Assembly: GCA_016432545.1 (NCBI GenBank)
Contig: CP066694.1
Coordinates: 930,001 to 994,000, forward strand
Length of the DNA: 64,000 nucleotides
Direction: 5' to 3'
Source: an archaeon
GTDB lineage: Archaea; Thermoproteota; Nitrososphaeria; Nitrososphaerales; Gagatemarchaeaceae
Below the pieces are notes generated by a model. The model ran no database searches. It was not told where the DNA came from and was given only the letters and a program-made list of their open reading frames with translations. This document shows, piece after piece, positions 43,206-52,480 of this stretch (positions within the stretch are counted from its first letter, which is position 1; each line of letters starts with the position of its first letter). Both the position numbers and the translations under genes were made by a program.

Positions 43206-43559
43206 CTACCTGTGCTTCATCAGCTGGCCAATCTCTCGGTCGAGCCTGACGACCTCTTCTTGGTGCTTGTCCATCTCGCCCTGGTCGCGCTCGATGCTCT
43301 GCTTTTTGCTGGTGACCTGGGCCTTGAGCGAGGTGAGGTTCCTGTTGGTCGTGTCCATCTTGGTAGTCAGGGCGCGCATCTTGGCGTCCATGTCTGCCTT
43401 CTGTGACTGGAGGTCTGAGTAGAGCTTCTCGGTGTCTGCGAGCTGGCGTTTCAGCTCCCGCATCTCCTGCTCCTGGCGCCTGACCTTCTCGTAGTAGTCC
43501 TTGGCCTTGGCCTCGTTGTTACGCTTTCGTTCCTGCGCGCCGGCGAGGCCGTAGCTCAC
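43206..43559 (-). CDS. Small coiled-coil protein
   Basis: 117 residues, nearly all heptad-patterned coiled coil (KVRRQEQEMRELKRQLADTEKLYSDLQ...). No catalytic motif. Its start overlaps the MFS stop by four bases, so the pair is translationally coupled. Confidence 0.8.
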   Translation of the reverse strand: MSYGLAGAQERKRNNEAKAKDYYEKVRRQEQEMRELKRQLADTEKLYSDLQSQKADMDAKMRALTTKMDTTNRNLTSLKAQVTSKKQSIERDQGEMDKHQEEVVRLDREIGQLMKHR

Positions 43560-44839
43560 GGAGGCGACCGGGCGGGCTGATTATTTATTCCTGATATGGG
43601 AGGAGGCGAGGCGATTGGGGAAGGCTGGTCGGGGATCAGCTTGAGCAGGGCCACGGTGGTCATCGCCTCCCCGACGATTCCGACCGCGAGGGGGAGATGG
43701 TAGCCGTACGTCGCAGAGAGGTACCCGCCGATGATCGGGGCGGGAGCTGAGATCAGGCCTCTGTAGAAGGAGAGCATGCCTCCGATGTTGGCCCTGTCCT
43801 CCAAGGGAGCGGCTCTCATTATCAGGGAGGAGACCGAAGGGACCCAGGTCGCGACGGAGATGCCGAAGACCGCGGAGGTCGCTATGAGGACAGGGATGGA
43901 CTCTGTGAAGAACCAGGCTCCCATGATCACTACGGTTAGGCCCTCGGAGAAGGCCAGGGTCCGCCTTATCCCCACCTTCTGCAGGAACTTGGTCGCGAAG
44001 TACTGGCTGACGACAACTGAAACGGAGATGGTCCCAACTATCAGGCCTATGTCGCCGTTAGTGAATCCGGCCTGGTCGGCCCAGGCTCCGTAGATGATCG
44101 CACCGCCTACACCGAAGAAGGTCGCGTCCATGGCCATCGGGACGAAGATCATCCAGAGCCCCGGAGGGACCTTTACTGACCTTCTGAGGGAGAAGGTCTT
44201 TGCTGGGCGTTCGCTCCCCTTGCCGATCGTCTCTCTCAGTTGTGTGAACATCACAAGGAGGTTCGATGACTCGATGACGGCGGCGACCGCGAAGAGGAGA
44301 AGGTAGCCGAACGTCTGGGTGAGGTATCCTGCGGCGAAGGGAATGAAGGCCCCAGGGAGGGCGGTGAAGAAGAAGACGGCGCTGAATGCGATGTTGAGCC
44401 TAGCGGGGTCCATCTCCACAGTCTCCGCGATCATGGCCTGTTGCGCTGGGTTGCCGAGGAGGGAAAGGCCCAGCAGGACGTAGCCCAGCGAGAGCGGGAG
44501 GAGGCCGTGGGTCATAGCCGCGAAGAGGAAGGAGAGCATGGAGCAGATGCCGACGACGCTCCCCAGAATGATTAGCAGCTTCCGCCCCAAGATGTCCGCC
44601 AGGGCCCCGGTGAACGGCTGGACCGACGAGCTGGCGATCCCGAGCGGCCTGGCGCCGACCGCGACCAGGACTCCAAGTATGGCGAGGCTGAACCCGAGGT
44701 CCTTGACCACGAAGGGCTGGAGCACGGTGTTTAGGAGGCTCAGGTAGGTCCCGGTCATCATGCTCGTGAAGGCGAGGACCCTCACGTTGCCGCGCAGGAG
44801 GGTCCTGGTTATCGAGAGGGTTCCTTGGGGCCTGGTCAA
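43556..44839 (-). CDS. MFS transporter
   Basis: 427 residues with 12 hydrophobic segments in two six-helix halves separated by a basic loop (RETIGKGSERPAKTFSLRRS, near 215). The loop GALADILGRKLL corresponds to MFS motif A. Sugar or drug transport cannot be told apart. Starts at TTG 44839; the coiled-coil gene follows in the same unit. Confidence 0.9.
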   Translation of the reverse strand: MTRPQGTLSITRTLLRGNVRVLAFTSMMTGTYLSLLNTVLQPFVVKDLGFSLAILGVLVAVGARPLGIASSSVQPFTGALADILGRKLLIILGSVVGICSMLSFLFAAMTHGLLPLSLGYVLLGLSLLGNPAQQAMIAETVEMDPARLNIAFSAVFFFTALPGAFIPFAAGYLTQTFGYLLLFAVAAVIESSNLLVMFTQLRETIGKGSERPAKTFSLRRSVKVPPGLWMIFVPMAMDATFFGVGGAIIYGAWADQAGFTNGDIGLIVGTISVSVVVSQYFATKFLQKVGIRRTLAFSEGLTVVIMGAWFFTESIPVLIATSAVFGISVATWVPSVSSLIMRAAPLEDRANIGGMLSFYRGLISAPAPIIGGYLSATYGYHLPLAVGIVGEAMTTVALLKLIPDQPSPIASPPPISGINNQPARSPP

Positions 44840-44950
44840 GAGTGCGTCCGCCCGAAGGGCTGAGCAAACGCCGTTTTCATCTTTGGGAAACGGAGTGGCC
44901 CTCGCGCCGAAGGCGTAAAAAGGCAGGTAGTCGGGGCCGCTGCATCCGAG

Positions 44951-46432
44951 TTGGCCAAGAACCCAATCGTCAAGGACATCCTGAAGGGTTATTCCAAGGT
45001 CTGGGCCCTGAACTCAGCACAAGCGCTGATGGGATGGGACCTGGAGACGCACATGCCTGAGGGCGCAGCCCGCTCGAGGGGTATGGCTGCGGGTCAGATT
45101 GCCATGATGGTCCAGAGAGCCAACATCGACCTCAAGGGCCTCGCGGACAGGGCCGAGCGGAGCAGGGACCTAGACGACGTCGAGTCTGGGATCGTCAGGG
45201 GAATCAAGAGGGACCTGCACTACTACACCCACGTGCCGCCTGAGCTCGTGGACGAGATTCAGCGGGTCACGTCAGAGGCGACGGTCGTCTGGAGGACAGC
45301 GAGGAAGAAGTCGGACTTCAAGCTCTTCAAGCCGCACCTCGCCAAGATCATAGGGCTCAACAGGAAGGTGGCCGAGAAGCTCGGGTACAAGGGACACCCC
45401 TACAACGCGCTGATGGACCTCTACGAGGAGGATTTCAGGGTCAAGGACGCGGACGCGGTCTTCAAGAGGCTGGTCCCGCAGACCAAGAAGATCCTGGCGA
45501 AGGTCAGGGCGGAGGGAGTCTACCCGGCCAAGCACCCGCTTGAGTCGGCGAAGTACGACATGAAAGCAATGGAGAGGGTGAACGAGGAGGCGATCAAGCT
45601 GCTGCACATGCCGACGGACAGGTTCAGGATGGACGTGTCGACCCATCCGTTTACAGTCGGAATGGCGCCCGACGACGTGAGGATCACCACGAGGTACGAA
45701 GGGACCGACTTCCGCGCTTCTCTCTTCGGCACGATTCACGAGTGCGGGCACGCGATCTACGGCCTGGGGGTCGGGCAGGAGCTGGCGTACACCCCTGCGG
45801 GCGGCGGAGCCTCCTTGGGAGTCCACGAGTCGCAGTCTAGGTTCTGGGAGAACATCGTGGGAAGGAGCATGGAGTTCGCGAAGCTCGCCGCCCCGATGAT
45901 GAAGAAGAACCTGAAGTTCCTCTCGAAGTACGATGCGGAGGACCTCTACTACTACTTCAACACGGTCAGGACGAGCTACATCAGGGTCGAGGCGGACGAG
46001 CTTACCTACAACCTCCACATAGCGCTGAGGTACGAGCTTGAGAAGAAGATGCTCGCGGGCGAGGCGGACGCGTCTGACATCGCCGAGCTCTGGAACGATA
46101 CTTTCGAAGAATACCTGGGCATCCGGCCGCCCAACGATGCGCAGGGGGTCCTCCAGGACATCCACTGGAGCGGAGGCTCGATGGGGTACTTCCCCACATA
46201 TACGCTCGGGAACGTGATGGCAGGGATGATCTGGCACAAGATGGGCGACGGGGAAGCGATTCGGAGCGCGGTTGCGAAGGGCGACCTGATGAAGCTCAAG
46301 GCGTGGCTCGGGACGAACATCCACAAGTGGGGGGCAGTGTATCCGCCGAAGGTCCTACAGGAGAAGATCTTCGGGGAGGCGTACAATCCTTCGAGCCTGA
46401 TCGCGTATCAGGAAGCAAAGTTCCTCCGCTGA
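44951..46432 (+). CDS. Carboxypeptidase, M32 (Taq) family
   Basis: Zinc carboxypeptidase of 493 residues, full length and cytosolic. The zinc motif HECGH sits in GTIHECGHAIYG (about 262-266), with the third ligand Glu in GVHESQSRFWEN. WDLETHMPEGAARSRG near the N-terminus and GYFPTYTLGNVMAGMIW near the C-terminus are family hallmarks. The TATA-like CGTAAAAAGG lies about 30 bases before TTG 44951. Confidence 0.96.
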   Translation: MAKNPIVKDILKGYSKVWALNSAQALMGWDLETHMPEGAARSRGMAAGQIAMMVQRANIDLKGLADRAERSRDLDDVESGIVRGIKRDLHYYTHVPPELVDEIQRVTSEATVVWRTARKKSDFKLFKPHLAKIIGLNRKVAEKLGYKGHPYNALMDLYEEDFRVKDADAVFKRLVPQTKKILAKVRAEGVYPAKHPLESAKYDMKAMERVNEEAIKLLHMPTDRFRMDVSTHPFTVGMAPDDVRITTRYEGTDFRASLFGTIHECGHAIYGLGVGQELAYTPAGGGASLGVHESQSRFWENIVGRSMEFAKLAAPMMKKNLKFLSKYDAEDLYYYFNTVRTSYIRVEADELTYNLHIALRYELEKKMLAGEADASDIAELWNDTFEEYLGIRPPNDAQGVLQDIHWSGGSMGYFPTYTLGNVMAGMIWHKMGDGEAIRSAVAKGDLMKLKAWLGTNIHKWGAVYPPKVLQEKIFGEAYNPSSLIAYQEAKFLR

Positions 46433-46547
46433 CGCTCGTAGTCCATAAGATTCTTCGCGGTCCTTTCCACCAACTCAGCAGTCTGCGAGCCCTTAGTATG
46501 ACTGAGCCGAAAAACCGTTAATTAGGGGCAGGGTTCAAACTGGAAAT

Positions 46548-46751
46548 ATGAACATGAGCCCACAGCTCAAAGAGAAGTACACGGCCCACATCGGATCGGA
46601 CGTGGAGTATCCTGCTTCATGCGATCAGATAGTTAACGCGTGTAACAACATGTCCGAGTTCAGCTCGGAAGAGAAGGCATGGTTCTCTGAGGCACTTCCT
46701 CACGGCACCTATGCCAGCCCTGCCGACGTGAACAAGGCAGTCGGCATCTAG
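46548..46751 (+). CDS. Small DUF2795-like protein
   Basis: 67 residues with three short helices (SCDQIVNACNNM...SSEEKAWFSEALPHGTYASPADVNKAVG), a pattern like DUF2795. The CGTTAATTAG box at about 46517 gives a nearly leaderless ATG. A T6 run (46773-46778) follows the stop, so it is probably a monocistronic, compact gene. Confidence 0.72.
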   Translation: MNMSPQLKEKYTAHIGSDVEYPASCDQIVNACNNMSEFSSEEKAWFSEALPHGTYASPADVNKAVGI

Positions 46752-46768
46752 ACCCCTCTCAAGTCTCC

Positions 46769-46778
46769 GTTATTTTTT
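46769..46778 (+). terminator. T-run terminator
   Basis: GTTATTTTTT follows the stop of the small DUF2795-like gene by about 17 bases. Archaeal RNA polymerase terminates at such T-rich runs. Confidence 0.45.
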
Positions 46779-46839
46779 GCGACCCCAGAAGACACTCTAA
46801 GACGCAGGACGAGCCTTTGTCGTTCTCGCATCAGACTGC

Positions 46840-46953
46840 CTAATCCCGGCTGACCCAGCCCTTCCAGTCGCCGTCCCTGGCCCCGTGGGTCTTCTCGATG
46901 TGCTCTCTGAGCTCGCGCTCCTTCTCGCACGAGAACCCGCAGTAGCAATTCAA
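46840..46953 (-). CDS. 37-residue C2H2-type mini zinc finger
   Basis: Too short for ordinary gene calls. TTG 46953 opens a frame of 37 residues, MNCYCGFSCEKERELREHIEKTHG and 13 more, ending at a TAG. Cysteines at 3, 5 and 9 precede a helix with H18 and H23, a classical C-x-C-x3-C...H-x4-H finger with the ERELREHIEKTHG helix. An in-frame stop lies three codons before the TTG, and a TATA-like GGTAATAC box lies about 28 bases upstream. The shape, start and promoter together support a real gene. Confidence 0.7.
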   Translation of the reverse strand: MNCYCGFSCEKERELREHIEKTHGARDGDWKGWVSRD

Positions 46954-47033
46954 GGCCTCCCTTCAGACCAGATGGCTGGTATTACCCCTTTGCCGAGAAC
47001 GCTCTCTACGGGGTTGGTCCTGCCTTCCATCAG

Positions 47034-47040
47034 AAAAAAA
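47034..47040 (-). terminator. T-run terminator
   Basis: AAAAAAA on the plus strand gives a run of seven U on the minus strand, about 30 bases after the stop of the secreted protein gene at 47071-47622. It lies just ahead of the box for the mini zinc finger. Confidence 0.45.
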
Positions 47041-47070
47041 GAGAGGCGGAGCGAAGTTCTCTCGCGTCCC

Positions 47071-47622
47071 CTAGTCTGTGTCTGGGGAGCTCAGCTGAAC
47101 GAAGAACTCGCTCGAGCCGTTCTTGAAGTCGAGTCGGATCGCGCCGACGTCTGCTGAGGTGGAGTTGCCCTGGAGCCCTGCGACCCTGATCAGGAAGGTG
47201 CCGCCGGATGTCGTCCCGGTGCCTATCCCTGACCTGCCGCCGTGGTTCAGGATGACTGAGCCGCCAGTGATGTTGTAGGTGGTCGTCCCGAGCTTGAAGC
47301 TCCCGCCTGTCAGCGAGAGTGTGCAGCCGCGGGCGTAGATCTGTGAGACCTTGAAGTCAAAGACTCCAGAGGCGTTGCCTTTGACAGAAGCGTTGGCTGC
47401 ATTGACGTAGTGTCCTTGAGGAAAGGTGACTGTCAGTGTCTCGTTGGCGGTGAGACGCCAGCATGCGAGACTATGGCTGTTGGGGCCGTGCGGACCATGC
47501 GGTCCATCCGGACCGTGCTCTGGGGCCTCGTTCTGATGCCCTGAATTTGCGAGGGCGACAGCACCCAGGCCGGCTACGAGTAGCACGACCAGCGCAGACG
47601 CTGCGATAGTAGTCGTTTTCAC
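47071..47622 (-). CDS. Secreted protein with His/Pro/Gly-rich N-terminal segment
   Basis: 183 residues: signal peptide (about 1-25), then HQNEAPEHGPDGPHGPHGPNSH, a His-rich stretch that may bind metal, then a beta-rich domain with C53/C98 likely disulfide-bonded. N-x-S/T sites are frequent (NETLT, NAS, NST). Family not recognised. A CTTATC box lies about 27-30 bases before the ATG. Confidence 0.72.
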   Translation of the reverse strand: MKTTTIAASALVVLLVAGLGAVALANSGHQNEAPEHGPDGPHGPHGPNSHSLACWRLTANETLTVTFPQGHYVNAANASVKGNASGVFDFKVSQIYARGCTLSLTGGSFKLGTTTYNITGGSVILNHGGRSGIGTGTTSGGTFLIRVAGLQGNSTSADVGAIRLDFKNGSSEFFVQLSSPDTD

Positions 47623-47707
47623 GGGTTCTTCGCGGGCTGCACTCGATAAGATAGAGCGATTTGGTACGGGGGGACGGCTTGCGTTCAGTTTGTTGAACAG
47701 CGTCCGG

Positions 47708-48451
47708 CTAAGGCTGGGCGATTGTGGCCTTTTTCAGGACCGTGAGCACGACGTTGTCCTTGACGCAGCACCCTTCCTTCGCACGCATGGACTCGATTGC
47801 TTCCTTGACCCTGTCTTTTGCGGCCCTGCCGAGCGCCCTGTAGTCTTCTTTGTAGTCGGCGATTAGATCGTTGAGGGCCTCCTTGGACGTGTCGTAGCGG
47901 GTCTCGATGGAGAACTCCTCCTCGGAGATGAATGAGAATTTTGTCTCAATCAGAGAGGCGTACTTGAGGGCAAGACGCGACTGCCTGTACCTGTCGTCGT
48001 CGACGCTCGTCCCAAACTGGCCCTGGATCAGGTACGGGACCACCCCCTTCCCGAATGGCTGATACAAGGAGGGCTGAAGGTTGAGGAGAGTCCCTCCCGG
48101 GCGGAGGACTCTCCACGCCTCGTCGAGGGCCCGCCCAATCGCAGGGACGTCAACGCAGCAGAGCGACCACGAAAAGAAGACCACGTCGAAGGAGCTGTCA
48201 GGGAATCGCAGGGCCTCTGCGCGCCCGACCTTGAACTCCAGGTGTTTCTCGCCCTTCCTCTGGCTTCGCCTCGCCGCCCTGATCCTGGCGAGGTCGCTGT
48301 CGATGGCGACTACTCGTCTAGCCTTGTGGAAGTACCTGAAGGTCAATCTCCCCTCGCCGCATCCCACTTCGAGGACGTCTTTCCCCTTCAGGCTGACGGC
48401 CTTGAGGATATTGCGCAATTCGATGCCTTCGGGGTCGTCCGCGATGGGCAT
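47708..48451 (-). CDS. SAM-dependent methyltransferase
   Basis: 247 residues, Rossmann class I methyltransferase. Motif I DVLEVGCGEGRLTF, acidic AIDSD (ribose-binding), RAEALRFPDSSFDVVFFSWSL, and the post-core WRVLRPGGTLL are clear. A cysteine-containing tail (MRAKEGCCVKDN) is unusual. Substrate unknown. It follows the DUF45 gene by 25 bases on the same strand. Confidence 0.9.
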   Translation of the reverse strand: MPIADDPEGIELRNILKAVSLKGKDVLEVGCGEGRLTFRYFHKARRVVAIDSDLARIRAARRSQRKGEKHLEFKVGRAEALRFPDSSFDVVFFSWSLCCVDVPAIGRALDEAWRVLRPGGTLLNLQPSLYQPFGKGVVPYLIQGQFGTSVDDDRYRQSRLALKYASLIETKFSFISEEEFSIETRYDTSKEALNDLIADYKEDYRALGRAAKDRVKEAIESMRAKEGCCVKDNVVLTVLKKATIAQP

Positions 48452-48476
48452 GGACTGGCGCCGATGGGCCGACTTC

Positions 48477-49178
48477 TTAGGTCTGTTGAGGACGTCGGGC
48501 CGAGGGCTCGTACGGAATGAAGTCGTTTAGCTCCCTCTCGCGCTCCCTGTAGTCAGGGCAGACGGACAGGAGTTTGTTCTTGAAGGCCCTGGAGTGGTTG
48601 AACTCCGCTAGGTGGGAGAGCTCGTGAAGGACGACGTACTCCCGAAGCCTCTCAGGCAGGGCGATGAGCTGCCAGCTGAAAGAGAGCCGGCCCGTGCGAG
48701 TGCAGTACCCCCACTTGCCTATCTCTCTCACGTCGACCTTGCTGGGGCGGACCCCGAGCCGCGGGGAGAGCTCCTTCACCTTCCTTGTGACGTAGGCAGA
48801 GGACTCCTTGAGGAACCAGCGGCGGACCAGCTCCCGCACCGACGCGGGGCCTTCGGCCGTGACCCGGACCTCTTTGCTGGCCTCGTCCACTGAGAGGGCC
48901 ATGCCTGGGCCGTTGGACTGGACGATCTTCATCCGGAGGCCTCCGTACATCACGCTGCCCTCCTCGAGGACCCTCCTGGCTCTCGAAAGCCGGCGGCGCT
49001 CAGCAAGGATCCAAGGCAGCTTCCGCTTGATCGCGCTCTCTGCGTCGCCCCTCCTCCCGCGGGGAAGGACGACCTCCAAGGTCAGGTCAGGCCTGAACTT
49101 GAAGTAAGTGTAGTGCCTTCCGGCGCCCCTGAGGATGGCGTAGTCGATGCGGTTCTCTCCGATGTCCAGGCTCGGCAC
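48477..49178 (-). CDS. YgjP-like (DUF45/M48-type) metallopeptidase
   Basis: 233 residues from GTG 49178, the leaderless distance from GTACATAACC. The zinc motif HELSH lies in YVVLHELSHLAEFNHS (about 187), with the third ligand His in FNH. Preceded by the family WGYCTRTGRLSFSWQL strand. Shares its strand with the methyltransferase gene. The annotated start further upstream (49256) crosses the promoter. Confidence 0.9.
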   Translation of the reverse strand: MPSLDIGENRIDYAILRGAGRHYTYFKFRPDLTLEVVLPRGRRGDAESAIKRKLPWILAERRRLSRARRVLEEGSVMYGGLRMKIVQSNGPGMALSVDEASKEVRVTAEGPASVRELVRRWFLKESSAYVTRKVKELSPRLGVRPSKVDVREIGKWGYCTRTGRLSFSWQLIALPERLREYVVLHELSHLAEFNHSRAFKNKLLSVCPDYRERERELNDFIPYEPSARRPQQT

Positions 49179-49264
49179 TGAGTGAAGAATTTCTGTGGTC
49201 GTACATAACCAGTTGGGCTGGGCCGACAAAGACAAAACACCATGGCCGCAGACCATCGTCGCCC

Positions 49265-49915
49265 ATGTCTTCCGGTGAACGCAGGCCCAGGCCTAGGATA
49301 GAGACGCTCGCAGACCTGATCTTCGCCCTCTCGCTGTCGATAGGCTCAATCTCGCTGATCGAGAAGGCTCCCACGACGTCGGAAGAGATTCTGAGCCACA
49401 TCGCGGCGTTCGGGTATACGTTCCTGATCTTGATCACGGCGTGGCTCGTCTACACGACTTACATGTCGGTCCTCCCCCATGAGTCGAGGTGGATCACGTC
49501 CCTGAACGTGGCCCTGCTCCTGCTTGTCGCCCTCCTTCCTTATCTGCTGAACAGCGTAGAGCTTGTTAACCCAGCCCTCACCCCGGCCGAGTCCTCTGCC
49601 ATCCGCGACTTCTCCTCCAGCCTCTTCGCGGCTGACCTGGCGGGAATCATGTTCATCCTTGCTGGGTTCGCCCACATCATCAGCATCGAGGAGAAACAGC
49701 TGGTCGCCCCGGAGCTGGCTTCCCTCTTCAGGAACGGAAGGAACAGGCTGGCCATCCTCTCGGCGGTCCTGCTCGTTTCCATCGCCCCGATATTCTGGCA
49801 GTGGACGCTCTTCGGGGTACCGGCGAGGCTCTACGTGTGGTACGCGCCCCTGGTGTCTTACTGGCTGGGAAGGGCGGTCAGGCCCCAGAGCCGGACCTAC
49901 TCACTCGGGACGTAG
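49265..49915 (+). CDS. TMEM175/DUF1211-like membrane protein
   Basis: 216 residues, six hydrophobic segments. The N-terminal RIETLADLIFALSLSIGS resembles the R-x-E-x-F-S-D-x-V-F-A signature of TMEM175-type (DUF1211) potassium-channel proteins, with L-A-D in place of F-S-D. Channel function is inferred from that signature only. It starts at ATG 49265, divergent from the YgjP-like gene. Confidence 0.72.
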   Translation: MSSGERRPRPRIETLADLIFALSLSIGSISLIEKAPTTSEEILSHIAAFGYTFLILITAWLVYTTYMSVLPHESRWITSLNVALLLLVALLPYLLNSVELVNPALTPAESSAIRDFSSSLFAADLAGIMFILAGFAHIISIEEKQLVAPELASLFRNGRNRLAILSAVLLVSIAPIFWQWTLFGVPARLYVWYAPLVSYWLGRAVRPQSRTYSLGT

Positions 49916-49955
49916 GCTCGGACTGCTTATCTAGAGTGCCGGGCCCGCGGAATCG

Positions 49956-50150
49956 TTGGCCTCTAGGAAGGTCGTCTATGCCCTCCTCCCAATCATAGCC
50001 ATTGCTGTCATTCTCATGGCGTACTTTCGAGCCTTCAGTTCGACCGCTGTGATCGCACTGGTCGTCGTCCTGTACATCGTGGTGAGCGTCATGAACCGCA
50101 GGAAGTTCGCGAAGCAGGAACGCGAAGCGAAGTCAGGGAAGGCCCGCTAA
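49956..50150 (+). CDS. Small membrane protein
   Basis: 64 residues with two hydrophobic helices (about 6-22 and 27-45) and a charged C-terminal tail (RRKFAKQEREAKSGKAR). TTG 49956 follows the CTTATCTA box by about 27 bases, so the start is leaderless. No family recognised. Confidence 0.65.
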   Translation: MASRKVVYALLPIIAIAVILMAYFRAFSSTAVIALVVVLYIVVSVMNRRKFAKQEREAKSGKAR

Positions 50151-50160
50151 AGCCACAGTG

Positions 50161-51480
50161 CTAGGGGACGGGTCCGACAATCACCGATGGAGAAGGTCTG
50201 GGCCTTCTCGCCCTCAGGTAGAGGACTAGCACAACAGTCAGTCCCAAGAGAGCAAGAGCGCCGAGCGCAAGGACGACCCCTCCTGCAGTGGAGGCGCCAA
50301 GACTTTCCATCCGAGAGGTTGATGTCGTCGACGGCACTGTCATCGAGGTAGCGGCGGCAGTGACGCTGGTAGTCATGTGGAGAGTAGAGGTCGCCCCGTA
50401 CGAAGTCGAGACCGTGATGTCGGCGTAGTCGGGGGATTCCATGTAGGGTATCGAAGCGGGCAGGCTGTAGTACTTCTCGACGTCGGACTTGTATCGTGCG
50501 GCCGAGAGCTGGTAGAGGACATAGAGGTTGAGGGTGGACGGATGCCTGCGGTAGTCGTAGCTTCCGCTGAAGTGGTTCATCAGGTCGTTGGTGCGGGCGG
50601 TGTGCCACAGGCCCAGGCAGTGGCCCAGCTCGTGCTCCCCTATGTCTCGGAGCGCGACGTCGTCCAGCGTGATGTTCCGGTCTAGAGCACCGCCGGTCAC
50701 TACCAGGTCTATCGAGACGACACAGGTGACGCTCTTGAACTTCTTGTCGGCATCCAAGTTGTAGTTCCAGTAGGCCGAACCCCAGTTCGAGTCACTCTGA
50801 ACCTGGGAAAACGAGACCTTGATCGGAGCCGAGGAGTTGTTGGACAGAATCAGGTAGTAGACCGGCCGGGAAGGAAGCCCATACTGAGCCTGGAACCACA
50901 GCTGGCTGGCGTTCCACTGCGCCATCGCTTCAGCGACGGCAGACCTTGCGAGCGGCGTCCCGCCGTCGAGGTAGACCGCTATCGTGTTGCTCGGCCAGGC
51001 GAAACCTCCGGTGGGCTCAATCTCGACCGCGGTCGTCGCTATCGTGAAGAGCTGGTTCTCGACCAGCTTGCCGTCCACGTAGACGTCGACCTCCCAGAGC
51101 CCTTGCTTCATGGCTGCGGGGTGCCCAGCTACCTGAATGAACGACCACGCGTAGTAGCTCCTCCAGGTCATGCCTTGCCCCGGGTCAGGAATCGTATACG
51201 AGGTCCTGTAAAAATCCGAAAAGTTCTGGTCGAGCCAGACCCAAGTTATGTTGTGAGAGGGTGACGGAACGTTCACGAACTTCAGCCAGGAGTACACAGA
51301 CTGGTCGAGGACTGAGAAGGTCTGTGTCCGGTTGATCGGCAGGTTGGTGGCCTGGTCGACCGACTGGGTGGTCGCGAAATCGGCGGGTACAAGCTGGGTA
51401 GCTCCGACTGCGTTCGGAACGATCGAAGGGACCAAGAGCAGGAGGGCCAGAGACACGGCCAGCTTCCTAATCGGCGCCAA
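50161..51480 (-). CDS. Surface-anchored metzincin-like zinc protease
   Basis: 439 residues. Signal peptide (about 5-26), an unassigned N-terminal domain, then a matrixin-type active site: H283-E284-x-x-H287-x-x-G-x-x-H293 in GEHELGHCLGLWHTA, with the Met-turn M301 in NDLMNHFS. A Thr/Ser-rich linker (about 360-400) and a C-terminal transmembrane helix (about 400-425) with an RARR stop-transfer sequence anchor it to the surface. Extracellular proteolysis is likely. Confidence 0.9.
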   Translation of the reverse strand: MAPIRKLAVSLALLLLVPSIVPNAVGATQLVPADFATTQSVDQATNLPINRTQTFSVLDQSVYSWLKFVNVPSPSHNITWVWLDQNFSDFYRTSYTIPDPGQGMTWRSYYAWSFIQVAGHPAAMKQGLWEVDVYVDGKLVENQLFTIATTAVEIEPTGGFAWPSNTIAVYLDGGTPLARSAVAEAMAQWNASQLWFQAQYGLPSRPVYYLILSNNSSAPIKVSFSQVQSDSNWGSAYWNYNLDADKKFKSVTCVVSIDLVVTGGALDRNITLDDVALRDIGEHELGHCLGLWHTARTNDLMNHFSGSYDYRRHPSTLNLYVLYQLSAARYKSDVEKYYSLPASIPYMESPDYADITVSTSYGATSTLHMTTSVTAAATSMTVPSTTSTSRMESLGASTAGGVVLALGALALLGLTVVLVLYLRARRPRPSPSVIVGPVP

Positions 51481-51531
51481 GCCAAGTCGTGAAGACGGGC
51501 TCTTGGGACTCAGGGATGCTGCACCCTGGTC

Positions 51532-52410
51532 CTAGGTCCGTCCACGCCTTATCGCGCCAAGGTAGACGCCTACCAGGACCACCGCGCTGCCTGCGAGGAA
51601 CACGAGTGAGATGCTCTCTCCTGCGATCGCCGAGGCGACGACGAAGGTGACGAGAGGGGAGAGCAGGGAAGTGTAGGATGAGGCGGAGGCAGTCCAGTGG
51701 TAGATGACCCACACGAGGAGGACGAAGGCCACGACGGAGCTCGTAACGAGCCAGCCCAGGGCGATCCAGGTCCGTGCCATGACGGGGTAGGCCTGGTGCT
51801 CGCCTGAAACGAGCGAGACCACGAAGAGAATCGCGGTGCCGACAGACATTCCGACCGCGTTGATGCTCACCGGGTGTCCCCGTGGGAACTTCTTGACGAT
51901 GACGCCGCTCGCCGCTGCCAATGCCGCCCCGAGGAAGATCGCGACGAGAGAACCGAGTGGGTACGAGGAGCCGAGCTGCTCAGCGAAGATGAAAGCTATG
52001 CCGACGAGGGCCACGGCGGCCCCGAGCAGCGCGCCCCACCTGAACTTCTCGAGCTTCGCGCCCGCGGCCATCAGGAAGGTCATCGCGGGGACGGTGGCGA
52101 AGATTATCGCTGCCGTGGCCGAGGTCACGTGGAGCAGGCCCCAGTAGATCAGGGCGAAGTTGCCCCCGAAGGCGGTCGCGCCGAGCAGGACGGCTCCGGT
52201 GAAAGCGCCGTCCTTCGGAAGGGGGACCCTCCTGACGCCGACCACGACGAAGAGGACCGCGGATGCGATTGCGAACCTCAGGGTGGCTCCCCAGAACGGA
52301 GGAAGCTCCTGGTTGCTGAACCGGACAGCGACGAAGTTGACGCCAAGGAAGAGGACGACGAGAGTGAACGCGACCAGGACCCGGCTGTCGGGCTTGACTG
52401 GCTTCGCCAA
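51532..52410 (-). CDS. EamA/DMT-family transporter
   Basis: 292 residues from TTG 52410, which lies about 26 bases from CTAAATATG (52433-52442). Ten hydrophobic segments in two EamA repeats, each opening with an FLGVNF / FVVSLV-type segment; the G-x-x-x-A-x-x-x-G stretches VTSATAAIIFATVPAM and VALVGIAFIFAE are typical. Metabolite export or uptake unresolved. The longer frame from 52434 would start in the promoter. Confidence 0.88.
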   Translation of the reverse strand: MAKPVKPDSRVLVAFTLVVLFLGVNFVAVRFSNQELPPFWGATLRFAIASAVLFVVVGVRRVPLPKDGAFTGAVLLGATAFGGNFALIYWGLLHVTSATAAIIFATVPAMTFLMAAGAKLEKFRWGALLGAAVALVGIAFIFAEQLGSSYPLGSLVAIFLGAALAAASGVIVKKFPRGHPVSINAVGMSVGTAILFVVSLVSGEHQAYPVMARTWIALGWLVTSSVVAFVLLVWVIYHWTASASSYTSLLSPLVTFVVASAIAGESISLVFLAGSAVVLVGVYLGAIRRGRT

Positions 52411-52480
52411 GGTGGATGAGCCCCTGGCTGGCATATTTAGCCGGGAAGCTCCAAGTAGGGCCTAGGTCCCAGTATCAGAA

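Noticed and set aside
46748-46948. 66-residue minus-strand frame, Arg-rich
   Set aside because: Out of frame with the zinc-finger pattern; the adjacent frame gives a coherent 37-residue C2H2 protein with a good promoter.
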